From Campylobacterota bacterium (lineage in GTDB: Bacteria > Campylobacterota > Campylobacteria > Campylobacterales > Sulfurimonadaceae), in NCBI GenBank assembly GCA_014764025.1, contig JACXUD010000002.1, forward strand, positions 1-45,497: a stretch of 45,497 nt of DNA, written 5' to 3'. This document shows, one piece after another, positions 7,006 to 15,733 of this stretch. Position numbers and translations under genes: made by a program. The notes under the pieces were generated by a model. That model made no database searches. It was given only the letters and a program-made list of their open reading frames with translations, and was not told where the DNA came from. Numbering within the stretch: position 1 is the first letter of the stretch; each line of letters begins with the position of its first letter.

Positions 7006-8277
7006 ATGGTTATTCAATTAGGTCACGACAGAAAAAGCAAAGAGCCTATTAATATCGATCTTGACAATATCATTTCGGGTCATTTCATTGTATTCGGCGG
7101 GTCAGGGGTTGGGAAAAGTTACACTCTGAGAAGTCTGGCACAAGCCTTTTCCAAAGCAAGAAAAGAAGTAGTTATCTTCGATGTTCACGGTGACTTGCTC
7201 CCAAATCATCCTGACGTTTCTTCTGTAAGGATTTCTCAGGAGAGTAATGTTGGGTTGCAGCCGTTTAAGATCAATCTTGATCCTGAGTTCGGAGGTGTGA
7301 TTAATGCTATAAAAAGCTTTGTTTACTCGATAGACTCTGCAAAGAAATTAGGAACAAGACAAGAGAGCGTACTCCGTAAGCTTTTGGAGGACTTGTTTGC
7401 AAAGAACGGCTTCTATGCCGACAATCCTCAGAGTTGGAGACTAGACTGGGACAATTGGCCCGGAAGACCCCATAAGAAGAGATACCCTACCTTTGAGGAT
7501 CTGATCCGCTTTGCAAAGAGCAAGCAAAGAGAAATATTTCTCGGAAAGAACGCTCAGAGCCTTTCAAAAATGAATACCTTCATTAAAAAGTCCCATGCAG
7601 TAAAGAAAAAGAAAATGCACGGCGAGATAGTCGATGAATCTGAGCTTGAGAGATTAAAAGATGAGGCAGTGAACGCATACATTGAATTTCTTGACAGCAA
7701 TACAGAGGAAAAAACGGTAGAGGATGTACTGAGATATACAAGTCTCGAAGTTATCGCTTCGGTCATCGAAAGATTAGAGTCTATTTATTATTCAGGGGTA
7801 TTCAAGTCCGGGGAGATTATTTTTGATCCTTCTAAGAGGATCCATCGCTACGATCTTTCTACGCTGCCAACTGCTGACCAAAAGCTTTTTGTAAACCTGG
7901 TACTCAAAGACGAGTTTATCAAAGCAAAAGAGTTTGGTTTTGGAGGAAAGCTAAGAAGATTTATCCTGCTCGATGAAAGCAAGGAGTTCCTGAAGGAAGA
8001 CGATGACAATATGCTGATCAGAATGATCCTAGAGGTTAGAAAATATGGGGTCGGTATGCTTTTGGGAGCTCAGAATATTACCCATTTCCCGGATGATGTG
8101 ATCACTAACGTAGGAACAAAGCTTGTCCTTGGTGTTGATTCAAACTATCTAACCGCATTTTCCAAGAAGCTTCAAGTTTCCGTTGATGTACTTAAAAGAA
8201 TTATTCCTCAGAAAAGCTTCTTGATGGAAATAAAAGAGAAGGGAAAGCAAAGCAAAACTATCGAGGTAGTAATCTAA
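7006..8277 (+). CDS. HerA/FtsK-superfamily ATPase (possible DNA pump or coupling protein)
   Basis: 423 aa. A Walker A motif, GGSGVGKS, lies at residues 31-38 and a Walker B, ILLDES, at about 320-325. GAQNITHFPDDVI near residue 360 resembles the sensor region of HerA/VirD4/VirB4-type motors. FDVHGDLLP after the P-loop matches the FDPKGD/HGEY position of this class. It may couple DNA to the transfer channel or act as a helicase or translocase; it lacks N-terminal membrane helices, so it would be a soluble or peripheral coupling protein. The TAA stop lies inside palindrome copy 3. TATAAT precedes it at 6969-6974 after a T-run. Confidence 0.75.
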   Translation: MVIQLGHDRKSKEPINIDLDNIISGHFIVFGGSGVGKSYTLRSLAQAFSKARKEVVIFDVHGDLLPNHPDVSSVRISQESNVGLQPFKINLDPEFGGVINAIKSFVYSIDSAKKLGTRQESVLRKLLEDLFAKNGFYADNPQSWRLDWDNWPGRPHKKRYPTFEDLIRFAKSKQREIFLGKNAQSLSKMNTFIKKSHAVKKKKMHGEIVDESELERLKDEAVNAYIEFLDSNTEEKTVEDVLRYTSLEVIASVIERLESIYYSGVFKSGEIIFDPSKRIHRYDLSTLPTADQKLFVNLVLKDEFIKAKEFGFGGKLRRFILLDESKEFLKEDDDNMLIRMILEVRKYGVGMLLGAQNITHFPDDVITNVGTKLVLGVDSNYLTAFSKKLQVSVDVLKRIIPQKSFLMEIKEKGKQSKTIEVVI

Positions 8278-8293
8278 CTCGATGTCGAGTTAG
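8274..8293. repeat. 3'-end palindrome, copy 3
   Basis: CTAACTCGATGTCGAGTTAG, with arms extended by AT on each side; only the two central bases do not pair. It contains the stop codon of the ATPase gene (8275-8277). No T-run follows. Confidence 0.8.
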
Positions 8294-8345
8294 ATGCCCT
8301 CATCCCCCTATTACTCTATTTTCGCCTTATATCCCAATTTATTTT

Positions 8346-8384
8346 GTCGTAGTATTGATTTTGAACTTTTTTAATAGCTACAAT
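8346..8384 (+). promoter_or_regulatory. Promoter of the lipoprotein gene with a conserved upstream block
   Basis: TTGATT (8355-8360), N18, TACAAT (8379-8384). A 23-bp block around the -35, containing GTAGTATTGATTTTGAAC, is identical to the one upstream of the pilin-like gene at 40926. This suggests shared control of two surface-protein genes that are 32 kb apart. Confidence 0.6.
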
Positions 8385-8411
8385 GATATCCATAAAACAC
8401 AAGGACTTTAC

Positions 8412-9653
8412 ATGAAACTACTCACACTTTCAAGCTCATTAGTGGCTGCGGCGTTGTTATTGACGGCTTGTGGCGAATCGATTATCGGACCAGGAGACCT
8501 AGAAGATACCGACACGCTCTACAAGGGAATGCTATATGAAGATGGAAACTATACGCTTCAGTTCTATATTCCTTCAGACGCATTCTTTGATGATGAAACA
8601 ACCGAAGGAAAACCAAGCTCGGTCACAATCCTTGAGATTCCACAAAACGGAACTCTAAACGTAACGCCTGAGCACGACTATATCTATACCCCTAATAAAG
8701 ATTATTTCGGAAGCGACGTTATGAAGCTATCTGTATATGACTCAAGCACTTCGATTACTACGATCTATACACAGCCTTTTGAAGTTCTCCCGGTGAATGA
8801 CGCTCCAGTTATTAGTGGTACACCAACAACCTCCATTGATCTCGGACAAGAGTACACATTCTTGCCAAATGTGACGGACATCGACAATGCTCCCGAAGAT
8901 TTTACATTCAGTATTTCGGAAAAACCGTACTGGGCAGACTTTAACGTAACTACCGGAGCACTTACTGGGACAGCAGAGGGTGAGGGCGGTGCGGTTTATT
9001 CCGATATCGTGATCAGCGTAAGTGATGGAAATGATACAGTGTCATTGCCGCCATTCTCTATTACGGTGCATGGAGACGGAACGGGTGGAGGAGCACCAGT
9101 TACGGAATTTGTGGACGTAAGTACCTCTACGATCCAGGAGGATACAAGCTCTACTTATGCATACGAAAATGATGGTGGAAGCTATACATACTCTATCTAC
9201 ACATATCCTACACATGGAGCAGTTGGGGTGGGGGGAAGTTCATCTACCTACACGCCTTTTGAGAATTACTATGGAGAGGACTCTTATCAATTAAAAAGAA
9301 CAGATACGGCAGCAGGAACAGCAGTGGTCTATACTATCCCTATTAATGTTCTCCCGGTGAACGATGCACCTGAGATCAGTGGAATACCAACCACCAGGGT
9401 AGAGGTGAACGACAATTACGCATTTACGCCGCTAGTAACCGATGTTGATAATTCTCCTGAAGAATTGACGTTCTCTATTAGCAATAAGCCTTCATGGGCA
9501 TCGTTTGACGTTATTGACGGATCATTGACCGGAACAGTGCCAAGTGATGCGAGTGGAAAAACTTACTATGGAGTTACGATCAGTGTAGATGATGGAGACA
9601 AGATCACTTCTCTCCCAAGTTTTGACATCATAGTAGATGTTACAGCCCCTTAA
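8412..9653 (+). CDS. Surface lipoprotein with duplicated cadherin/Ig-like modules
   Basis: 413 aa from the ATG at 8412, behind AAGGA. The signal peptide ends in a lipobox (LLLTAC, acylated Cys about residue 20), so the protein is lipid-anchored. The rest is two copies of a two-part module. Each has a cadherin-like part ending VLPVNDAP, then an Ig-like (He_PIG type) part with the pattern ISGxPTT, TDxDNxPE, LTFSISxKPxWAxFxV, GxLTGT. The conserved DxDN residues suggest calcium binding. Such proteins act in adhesion or at the mating surface. The 3' end overlaps the convergent membrane-protein gene by 14 bp. Confidence 0.85.
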   Translation: MKLLTLSSSLVAAALLLTACGESIIGPGDLEDTDTLYKGMLYEDGNYTLQFYIPSDAFFDDETTEGKPSSVTILEIPQNGTLNVTPEHDYIYTPNKDYFGSDVMKLSVYDSSTSITTIYTQPFEVLPVNDAPVISGTPTTSIDLGQEYTFLPNVTDIDNAPEDFTFSISEKPYWADFNVTTGALTGTAEGEGGAVYSDIVISVSDGNDTVSLPPFSITVHGDGTGGGAPVTEFVDVSTSTIQEDTSSTYAYENDGGSYTYSIYTYPTHGAVGVGGSSSTYTPFENYYGEDSYQLKRTDTAAGTAVVYTIPINVLPVNDAPEISGIPTTRVEVNDNYAFTPLVTDVDNSPEELTFSISNKPSWASFDVIDGSLTGTVPSDASGKTYYGVTISVDDGDKITSLPSFDIIVDVTAP

Positions 9654-10086
9654 AGTGTAGGCTCTCTTTTATAAGAGGGCTCACTTCCTCTCCTGCACTT
9701 ATTCCTAAATACATCATTCCAAGCAATCCTGCAACAAGAAAGACCAAGCCTATGAGCTCTAGTGGAGTTCGATACCTTCTGAATCCCTTTGTAAGCAGAT
9801 AAGTTCCAATACCTAGTCCAATACCGACATATAGCAGCAGGTCAATAAGGCTGCCTGAGACCTTAAAATAGCTTAACATCAAGAATATCCCAAAATAAAG
9901 AAGAACGACCAATAGAAACCCGAAAAAGGAATAAAGACGCATAAACATTTTTAGCTTGCTTTCTTGGTGCTTCAGCTCGGAGGGATCTTCCCCAAAAAAG
10001 TCTTCCGAGTTGTCGTAGGTGGTATCTAAAGCACCGGAGCCAGGAAGTTTTTTGCTTAGTCGAACAAAGGAGTATTGTGTTCTCAT
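9640..10086 (-). CDS. Membrane protein, 148 aa, three predicted helices
   Basis: A hydrophilic N-terminus of about 50 residues is followed by hydrophobic segments near residues 49-72, 78-100 and 110-130. The ATG overlaps the stop codon of the upstream gene (ATGA), so the two are co-translated. Family not recognised. With its partner it forms an isolated minus-strand pair between the lipoprotein and the 11232 gene. Confidence 0.7.
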   Translation of the reverse strand: MRTQYSFVRLSKKLPGSGALDTTYDNSEDFFGEDPSELKHQESKLKMFMRLYSFFGFLLVVLLYFGIFLMLSYFKVSGSLIDLLLYVGIGLGIGTYLLTKGFRRYRTPLELIGLVFLVAGLLGMMYLGISAGEEVSPLIKESLHFKGL

Positions 10087-11093
10087 TTTAAATCCTCGCT
10101 TTTTAGATAGTTTGTCGCCTCAAGAATGGTTTGCCTGGTGTTATTTATCGTTTCTTTCCCAAAATAATCCTCTAGCAGCTTCATAAGCCTATCGGCAAAT
10201 TCTCCTTCTTCAGGAAGAACTTTCCCTAGAATAACAGAGAAAGCCTTCAGTTTCCCATTGAGATATCTTTCAGCAGAGATCTTTTGAGAAGTGCGTGATG
10301 CGTTAAGGGAACGTTCTTCCAGTATATTCTCCAATACCAAAAAGGTGATGTTGTTGAGGTTTCCTTGCACAAGATAAGAGGAAGAGAGCCCGGAAACTTT
10401 TTCAGGATCAGCCACGGTTTCGAGTAGGGTGGCAAAAATCGACAAGAGTGCATCGTCCTGCACTTGCTCCCCGACCCTTCCTCCATTAAACAGATCTAGC
10501 ATGATCTTTGAAGCTTCTTTGTACTTATCGAGCTTGATACCGCTTTTTTCTAGCAGTTCGTCCCTTTTTTTGACTAGCTTTTCTCCACCATAAGCGTTGA
10601 TCGATGTGATCAGTCCTTTGGATATCTTCTGATTGAACTCTGCTTCGGCCCTATGAAACTCTTCAACGCCCAAAAAAGCAAGAAGCACATCGAGGCGATG
10701 TTCGACCTCAAAGAACTCCCCGGCATGAGGATACTCCATAACAGAAACTTTGAGGATTCTCTTGAGTGTTCTTGTGATCTCTCCAAAGGCGAAAAAGTCT
10801 TTCATTGTGTTTTGCATGGTGACGTACTTATAGAACAAGAAAGCTGCGGGAGTAAGGTTTGCCTTAACGCCCTCAAAACATATCTCCATAGACTCTCTAT
10901 CTTTGATATGTTCTTTTTTTGCGGCTATCAGGAAAAGAAGCTCACTAAAGAAAAAGTGCGACTTGAAATCTTCCCACTCCTTAGAGCCGTCCTTCTCTTT
11001 GACTTTAACAAAAAGTTCACGGATCTCTTTATCTACAGTGTCGAGACTCATTCCTGCGTTCACTAGATCCTGAGCTCCTTGTGCTTTAAACAT
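10083..11093 (-). CDS. Hypothetical soluble helical protein, 336 aa
   Basis: Start taken at the ATG at 11093 (MFKAQGAQDLVNAGMSL), 7 nt after GAGGA; a TTG five codons upstream lies on that ribosome-binding site. The protein is nearly all alpha-helical and charged, without signal peptide or membrane segments. No family recognised. It is translationally coupled to the membrane protein at 10086; the pair could form a peripheral/integral membrane complex. Confidence 0.7.
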   Translation of the reverse strand: MFKAQGAQDLVNAGMSLDTVDKEIRELFVKVKEKDGSKEWEDFKSHFFFSELLFLIAAKKEHIKDRESMEICFEGVKANLTPAAFLFYKYVTMQNTMKDFFAFGEITRTLKRILKVSVMEYPHAGEFFEVEHRLDVLLAFLGVEEFHRAEAEFNQKISKGLITSINAYGGEKLVKKRDELLEKSGIKLDKYKEASKIMLDLFNGGRVGEQVQDDALLSIFATLLETVADPEKVSGLSSSYLVQGNLNNITFLVLENILEERSLNASRTSQKISAERYLNGKLKAFSVILGKVLPEEGEFADRLMKLLEDYFGKETINNTRQTILEATNYLKSEDLK

Positions 11094-11176
11094 CTTTTTT
11101 CCTCGCAAATTTATAAAATATATCAGATTGTATCATAAATTTTTACACGGTGTCAATAAAAAATATTTAAAAGTAA

Positions 11177-11215
11177 TTGACAATAAAAAATATTTAAGAT
11201 ATAATTAAATATATT
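11177..11215 (+). promoter_or_regulatory. Consensus promoter with GATATA-N6-TATATT operator
   Basis: TTGACA (11177-11182), 17-bp spacer, TATAAT (11200-11205). The palindrome at 11198-11215 overlaps the -10 and start site, and the leader AAGAAAAGGAAATATC follows. It drives the gene at 11232 and probably the helicase behind it. It is the clearest example of the window's shared promoter/operator module. Confidence 0.8.
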
Positions 11216-11231
11216 AAGAAAAGGAAATATC

Positions 11232-11741
11232 ATGTTATTCGCATTAATCAAGGATACGCAAATACCGAGCTTTTTGGAGGGTAAAGTAGGCCTTATCTCC
11301 CCTCAAGGCAATATGGTCACAGAATTAACACCCGGGGCCCTTACTCTGATCTCGACAGAGAACTCTATGAGCAAGAATACTATAAAGAAATTGGAAGGGA
11401 AACTCAATATCACCTTTTTTACCAAAAAAGGTATTCCGTTTTTAATATTTGACTTCAACGGAAGTACCATTTCTTCACCCGTAGTCAAGTTTTCACAGAA
11501 GCTTGAAAGCAATGCACTGTTTATACTGGGGATCGATACAGAGACAAAGATACTGAAAGTGCAGAGAATGATTGGGTTGCCAATGGCTATGATCCAAGAT
11601 ATCAATAGGGTGATTAATTCCGTACCGGAAGAAAAGCTTGTGGATAACATTTATGCGGTTTTTGATAGTGTATCGGATCGCCAGATGATCAAGAAGGGAA
11701 AAACCTACACAGTGGGAATGCCTGAAGAAAACTACAGATAG
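11232..11741 (+). CDS. Hypothetical protein, 169 aa, first gene of the helicase operon
   Basis: Begins MLFALIKDTQIPSFLEGKVG behind AAAAGGAA. It looks like a soluble alpha/beta protein (hydrophobic strands at FLIFDFNG and LFILGIDTET); no catalytic motif recognised. The next gene's ribosome-binding site overlaps its stop codon, so it is co-expressed with the RecD-like helicase and may work with it. It shares its leader and first codons in style with the gene at 23033, but the proteins are otherwise unlike. Confidence 0.7.
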   Translation: MLFALIKDTQIPSFLEGKVGLISPQGNMVTELTPGALTLISTENSMSKNTIKKLEGKLNITFFTKKGIPFLIFDFNGSTISSPVVKFSQKLESNALFILGIDTETKILKVQRMIGLPMAMIQDINRVINSVPEEKLVDNIYAVFDSVSDRQMIKKGKTYTVGMPEENYR

Positions 11742-11750
11742 GAGAAAGTG

Positions 11751-14135
11751 ATGAGTGCATTATTTGATATAAATGCCACTACAACCTATGTTGCGAAGAT
11801 AAAGACCATCAAGTATAGAAATGCTGAAGGATATATTATCGCCTCTACTTCAGGGAAATTAACAGTAAAGGGAACAGTTCACCATGACCCTGATGATCTC
11901 ATTGGGGTATCTATCTCTTTCCAAGGGAACAAAGATGTGAATAAGGAGTATGGGGATCATTTTGTTTTCACTAGCTATACGATCAAAGGAGGGTACGGTA
12001 TTTTCTTTCTGACGAAACTTTGCGGAGTACCCAAAAGGTCGGCCCAGGAAATTATTGATAAACTGGGCGATAAGGACGGCTCAAGACTTGAGAATGTGAT
12101 AGAGAATAATCCCAAGTCACTTCTTAATATCCGTGGAATTTCCGATAAGCGTCTTTCCCATATCATTGCAGCCTTTCATGCCAACAAACATTTACGTTCC
12201 GTAACCGAGTTTCTTTTTGATTTTGACGTATCGCCAAGCAAAGTAAAGAAGATACACGACTTCTATGTGGAAAGAAAAAAGAATCCGGTGGAAGAGCTCA
12301 GGAGAAATCCTTTTGATCTAATCCGAATCGGTGGGATAGGTTTCCGTTCAGCCGATGGCATAGCGATCAAGATGGGATTGCCATTCAATTCGCCTTTCCG
12401 TATTCAGAGTGGACTCGTTTTTGTAACCTCTGAGCATTGCGAGCAGGGTGGACACACCTATATCGATGTCGAAGAGCTTTACGAAAAGTCATCCGAAATA
12501 CTCAGTAGGAATAATAGTGTCATAAGCAGAGAAGAGCTTGAAGAGGCACTAATGGTTTCAGCCCTAGAAAAGAAAACCCTTGACTTTGTGGACAAAGAAC
12601 ACACCAAAGTATCCCTACCTTACCTGATCGCTTCAGAGAAATACATACACCGTACACTTTTGGATAATAGAGATATTTTCGGGAAGCCTATCCTAGTAGA
12701 TATCGGCAAGTATATTCAGGAGTGTGAAGAAGAAGGGAAAAAGCTTACCGGAAAAGAAGATTTTGAACTGGATCCGCAACAAAGAAAAGCTATCGAGATC
12801 GCCAATATGCTGCCAAATGTTTTTTATATTTCAGGAGTTGCCGGAAGCGGTAAAACAAGTACCAGTAAATACATCATGGAGCTTTTTCTAAAAATATACA
12901 ATAAGAGCGAAATCGTTGGAACAGCATTAAGTGGAGTTGCAGCTAACCGTATTCAAACAGCTACGGGGTTTGCGGGAAGAACAATACACTCCCTTCTTTC
13001 TTTCAAAGGAAGCACATGGGAATTCAATGAGAACAATAAGCTACCCTATAAAGTGATTATGCTTGATGAGGCGGGAATGGTTTCAAGCCAACTATTCAGC
13101 ACACTCCTGAAAGCAATAGACTTCACAAAAACTCATCTTTTCATTGTCGGAGATCATGCTCAACTAAAGAGCATCGGGAGTGGAAATGTATTCTTAAATA
13201 TTCTACAAGGAGAGCTTTGTAAAGGAGTGCAGCTTACTACGGTGCATAGAACAGATATGGACCAGGTAATCAATATATTTTCTACTGAATATATCAGACA
13301 AGGGAAAGTCCCCGAAGGATACAAAAGGGGAGACTATAAGGATTTCAAGTTTATAAGCAAGCAGATCCCGAACTACTGGCAGCTTAAAAACACTCTTTCA
13401 AAAAAAGAGCTCACAGAAATGAGAGAGCAGTTAAAGGTTGATATTACCGAGGAGATAAGACAAATTGCTTTGAGTCATAGAGAGGAAATAATGAAGATAT
13501 ACATTAGTGATGTCAAAGGGTATATCAATGGATTCCAGGTCATTTCTCCTATGCGTTCTAACCTGCTCGGTGTTGAAGAGCTCAATAAGACGCTACAAGA
13601 GGTATTTAACCCAATGCAATATAGTGGAATGCTAGAGGTGGGAGACAAGATTTTTAAACCAAGAGACAAGGTACTGCATCTTAAAAATTCAGATAGAAAA
13701 ACGTGCAGCATGGATATTTACAGAAAGCATATCAAAAGAGAAAAAGAGCTCTATGAGAGTTCAGAAGTAGAAGAGACAAAAGTATTTAATGGCATGATCG
13801 GTGTTATCCTCAAAGTAATGCTAAAAGAGGATCTGATCACTGTCTATTATCCAAACGAAGAGAAGGTGGCGTTCTATAAAAAGAAAGATTTTGCAGAAAA
13901 AAATATTGAGCACGGATTTTGCCAAACAACGCATAAGTCGCAAGGCTCGGAGTATAAGACGGTATGTTTTGTCTCCTCATCGAGCCATTGGTCCATGTTG
14001 AACTCCGAGCTTGTTTACACCGCTTGTACCAGGGCAAAAAAGATGCTTTATGTTGTGGGGGAGGATTATGCGTTTGAGCGTGGGTGCAAGAACAAAGAGG
14101 AGAACGAGAGAAAGACGATTCTTTCGCTTCTCTAA
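11751..14135 (+). CDS. RecD2-like DNA helicase (superfamily 1B)
   Basis: 794 aa. Start at the ATG at 11751, six bases after AGGAG; a GTG immediately before it is too close to that site. The N-terminal part has an OB-like region and helix-hairpin-helix repeats (SLLNIRGISDKR, LIRIGGIGFRSADG), as in RecD2. Helicase motifs follow: Walker A GVAGSGKTST (about 362-371), Walker B VIMLDEAGM (about 436), motif III VGDHAQLKS (about 466), TTHKSQGSEYKT (about 726) and the arginine motif YTACTRAKKMLYV (about 754). RecD2 proteins unwind DNA 5'-3' in repair; plasmid relatives may aid replication or processing of transferred strands. No relaxase domain is fused to it. Palindrome copy 4 follows by one base. 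Confidence 0.88.
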   Translation: MSALFDINATTTYVAKIKTIKYRNAEGYIIASTSGKLTVKGTVHHDPDDLIGVSISFQGNKDVNKEYGDHFVFTSYTIKGGYGIFFLTKLCGVPKRSAQEIIDKLGDKDGSRLENVIENNPKSLLNIRGISDKRLSHIIAAFHANKHLRSVTEFLFDFDVSPSKVKKIHDFYVERKKNPVEELRRNPFDLIRIGGIGFRSADGIAIKMGLPFNSPFRIQSGLVFVTSEHCEQGGHTYIDVEELYEKSSEILSRNNSVISREELEEALMVSALEKKTLDFVDKEHTKVSLPYLIASEKYIHRTLLDNRDIFGKPILVDIGKYIQECEEEGKKLTGKEDFELDPQQRKAIEIANMLPNVFYISGVAGSGKTSTSKYIMELFLKIYNKSEIVGTALSGVAANRIQTATGFAGRTIHSLLSFKGSTWEFNENNKLPYKVIMLDEAGMVSSQLFSTLLKAIDFTKTHLFIVGDHAQLKSIGSGNVFLNILQGELCKGVQLTTVHRTDMDQVINIFSTEYIRQGKVPEGYKRGDYKDFKFISKQIPNYWQLKNTLSKKELTEMREQLKVDITEEIRQIALSHREEIMKIYISDVKGYINGFQVISPMRSNLLGVEELNKTLQEVFNPMQYSGMLEVGDKIFKPRDKVLHLKNSDRKTCSMDIYRKHIKREKELYESSEVEETKVFNGMIGVILKVMLKEDLITVYYPNEEKVAFYKKKDFAEKNIEHGFCQTTHKSQGSEYKTVCFVSSSSHWSMLNSELVYTACTRAKKMLYVVGEDYAFERGCKNKEENERKTILSLL

Positions 14136-14136
14136 T

Positions 14137-14156
14137 CTAACTCGATGTCGAGTTAG
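14137..14156. repeat. 3'-end palindrome, copy 4
   Basis: CTAACTCGATGTCGAGTTAG between the convergent helicase gene (stop at 14133-14135) and the minus-strand gene whose TAA (14155-14153) lies inside the palindrome. This copy most clearly suggests a two-way 3'-end element. Confidence 0.85.
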
Positions 14157-14467
14157 GAGAAAATTACATTTTTGCTTTTGGATATATCTTCAGTGTAAGC
14201 GATATTGTTGCACACCTCTAAAATAGCTTCCTCTTTTTCCGTCTCTGAAAAAATATTAATGCAGACAAAAACCTCATCATACTGTTCTTCTTCCCAAGGA
14301 ATAACGAATTTATTGGTATTTACGCTGATCTCATCGTTAAACTGGTGTGACAGATCCTCTTTAAGCTTATAAATAGCCTCATCTGCCATATTCTCTAATT
14401 CGACTTTTGAAAGGTCTAATCTTCCTTCCTCATCGTGTTTGTTTGTGAATTTCCAATAGTATTTCAT
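14153..14467 (-). CDS. Hypothetical acidic protein, about 104 aa
   Basis: Start taken at the ATG at 14467 (MKYYWKFTNKHDEEGRLDLS). Earlier in-frame ATGs exist but read MVSFFQLFKGVGKHI, which looks like untranslated leader. A GGG-rich stretch precedes the start at 9-16 nt, so initiation is not certain. The protein is acidic and soluble, with no motif recognised. Its stop codon lies in palindrome copy 4. Confidence 0.55.
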   Translation of the reverse strand: MKYYWKFTNKHDEEGRLDLSKVELENMADEAIYKLKEDLSHQFNDEISVNTNKFVIPWEEEQYDEVFVCINIFSETEKEEAILEVCNNIAYTEDISKSKNVIFS

Positions 14468-14631
14468 TATGTGTTTCCCGACCCCCTTGAATAACTGAAA
14501 AAACGATACCATAAAAAAATCACCAATCAATACTTTCACTTCCCAAATAACTTATTTTACGAAAAACTGTTTGATTTAGACATTGTTTGACTTTTAGTGT
14601 TATACTTAATGAAAAACAAAAGGCTTTTAGT

Positions 14632-15003
14632 TTGACAACTCCCCTCTCTGATCCGAGTAAAGTGATGATCATAATGCTGACCAATAGCCCGCACATCGAT
14701 CCAACCATGCTAGAGATATTGAGGAGTGACCTGGTGAGAGAGAGTGGTGATCCTGGTACTAAGGTGGCATTTATCCATGAGGAGACTACACCGGATGGAG
14801 AACGCTACACATTTCTTCAGCCAAAAAACGGTTTCGTGAAAGAGTTGTACTTGTATGATCATAAGAGATTAGAGCAGTTCCGAGAAAAAAATCACTGCGA
14901 CACACTATGGCACAAATGCCAAAAGCCCACACTTGAGCAGATAGTCCACCAAGCAAAACTGATAAAGCTCTCTGAGCAGGGTATGGCTATTCAACCCTTG
15001 TGA
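14632..15003 (+). CDS. Hypothetical protein, 123 aa, TTG start
   Basis: The most plausible start is TTG at 14632 (LTTPLSDPSKVMIIMLTNSP), with AAAAGG upstream and a -10 (TATACT) about 25 bp before that. A TTG at 14587 overlaps the promoter. Residues 10-20 form a hydrophobic strand; the rest is soluble (HEETTPDGERYTFLQPKNGF). No family recognised. Its 3' end overlaps the convergent RusA-like gene by 17 bp. Confidence 0.55.
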   Translation: MTTPLSDPSKVMIIMLTNSPHIDPTMLEILRSDLVRESGDPGTKVAFIHEETTPDGERYTFLQPKNGFVKELYLYDHKRLEQFREKNHCDTLWHKCQKPTLEQIVHQAKLIKLSEQGMAIQPL

Positions 15004-15565
15004 GGTAGGCTACTACTTTGTAGGTATTATTGATCACCTCATCATCTTGAGGCTTATGCCTTTGAAGACACTTTCTGTTATCGTCCACGATTAAACCAAG
15101 TACACCGGATCCTTTTAGCTTCGGTACAGAAAAGGTATCCTGAAAAGCCTTGATAGAGTTATTGTCCGTATCTCTTGAGTTTGGATTATGGAAGTAGTAT
15201 TCCACTCTCGCTTTTTCCATTGGTACGATCTTTTTGTGAATCGCTCTGTTTTTCAGCAGCCAATCCTTTGCAGCCTTTTTGATAGCGTTCTTGTATCTGA
15301 TCGCTTCCGTTCTCGAAAAACTGTTGATGTTATTTGTAGAGTAGTGCCTTCCGGTAAGAGTGATCTTGTAGCCGTTCTCCAAAAATTCCACATCGTAGAT
15401 GTACGAGAAGGTCATAGATCCTTTTGTTTTGTTTCCCTTGTTTTGGGAGATACCCATCGCTTCTCTGAACTGTTCCGATGAAATACTATCGTTCTCCGAT
15501 AGATTGTACTTCTTCCTGATCTGTTTGATCGCACTAGGGGAAACCATAGACCCTAAAACACCCAT
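14987..15565 (-). CDS. RusA-like Holliday-junction resolvase
   Basis: 192 aa with an AAGGAG ribosome-binding site. The C-terminal 80 residues carry the RusA pattern: a strand ARVEYYFHNPN, then RDTDNNSIKAFQDTF (131-145, Asp132 and Asp134), then LGLIVDDNRKCLQ (157-168, Asp161 and Asp162). RusA cuts four-way DNA junctions with such aspartates and a nearby lysine (Lys139 fits). The first 50 residues are an extra, HTH-like extension (AIKQIRKKYNLSENDSISSE) not found in short RusA proteins. With topoisomerase, SSB, HU and RecD2 it completes a plasmid recombination/resolution kit. Assignment is by motif, hence moderate confidence. Confidence 0.7.
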   Translation of the reverse strand: MGVLGSMVSPSAIKQIRKKYNLSENDSISSEQFREAMGISQNKGNKTKGSMTFSYIYDVEFLENGYKITLTGRHYSTNNINSFSRTEAIRYKNAIKKAAKDWLLKNRAIHKKIVPMEKARVEYYFHNPNSRDTDNNSIKAFQDTFSVPKLKGSGVLGLIVDDNRKCLQRHKPQDDEVINNTYKVVAYLTRVE

Positions 15566-15694
15566 CTAAACCACTCCTTTTTTACAAATCATTATATCAT
15601 AAATAAAATATAAAAGTAACTTTTTAGTGAATTTAAAGCCGATAAAACCGAATATAAAAAATTTAAAAAAATACCACTATTTTGTTAAAAATAC

Positions 15695-15733
15695 TTGCAT
15701 TTAATTCATATCTATGATATAATGAGATATATC
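15695..15733 (+). promoter_or_regulatory. Promoter with GATATA-N6-TATATC operator upstream of the methylase-like gene
   Basis: TTGCAT (15695-15700), N17, TATAAT (15718-15723). The palindrome 15716-15733 overlaps the -10 and start site as at 11177. Transcription would begin near 15730, inside or after the first possible ATG of the next reading frame, which complicates that gene's start. The AAGAAAAGGAA leader is missing here. Confidence 0.65.

Noticed and set aside
2703-14156. The four 20-bp palindromes as ordinary rho-independent terminators
   Set aside because: None is followed by a proper T-run, and one has a true terminator directly behind it. Kept instead as a repeat family of unknown role.
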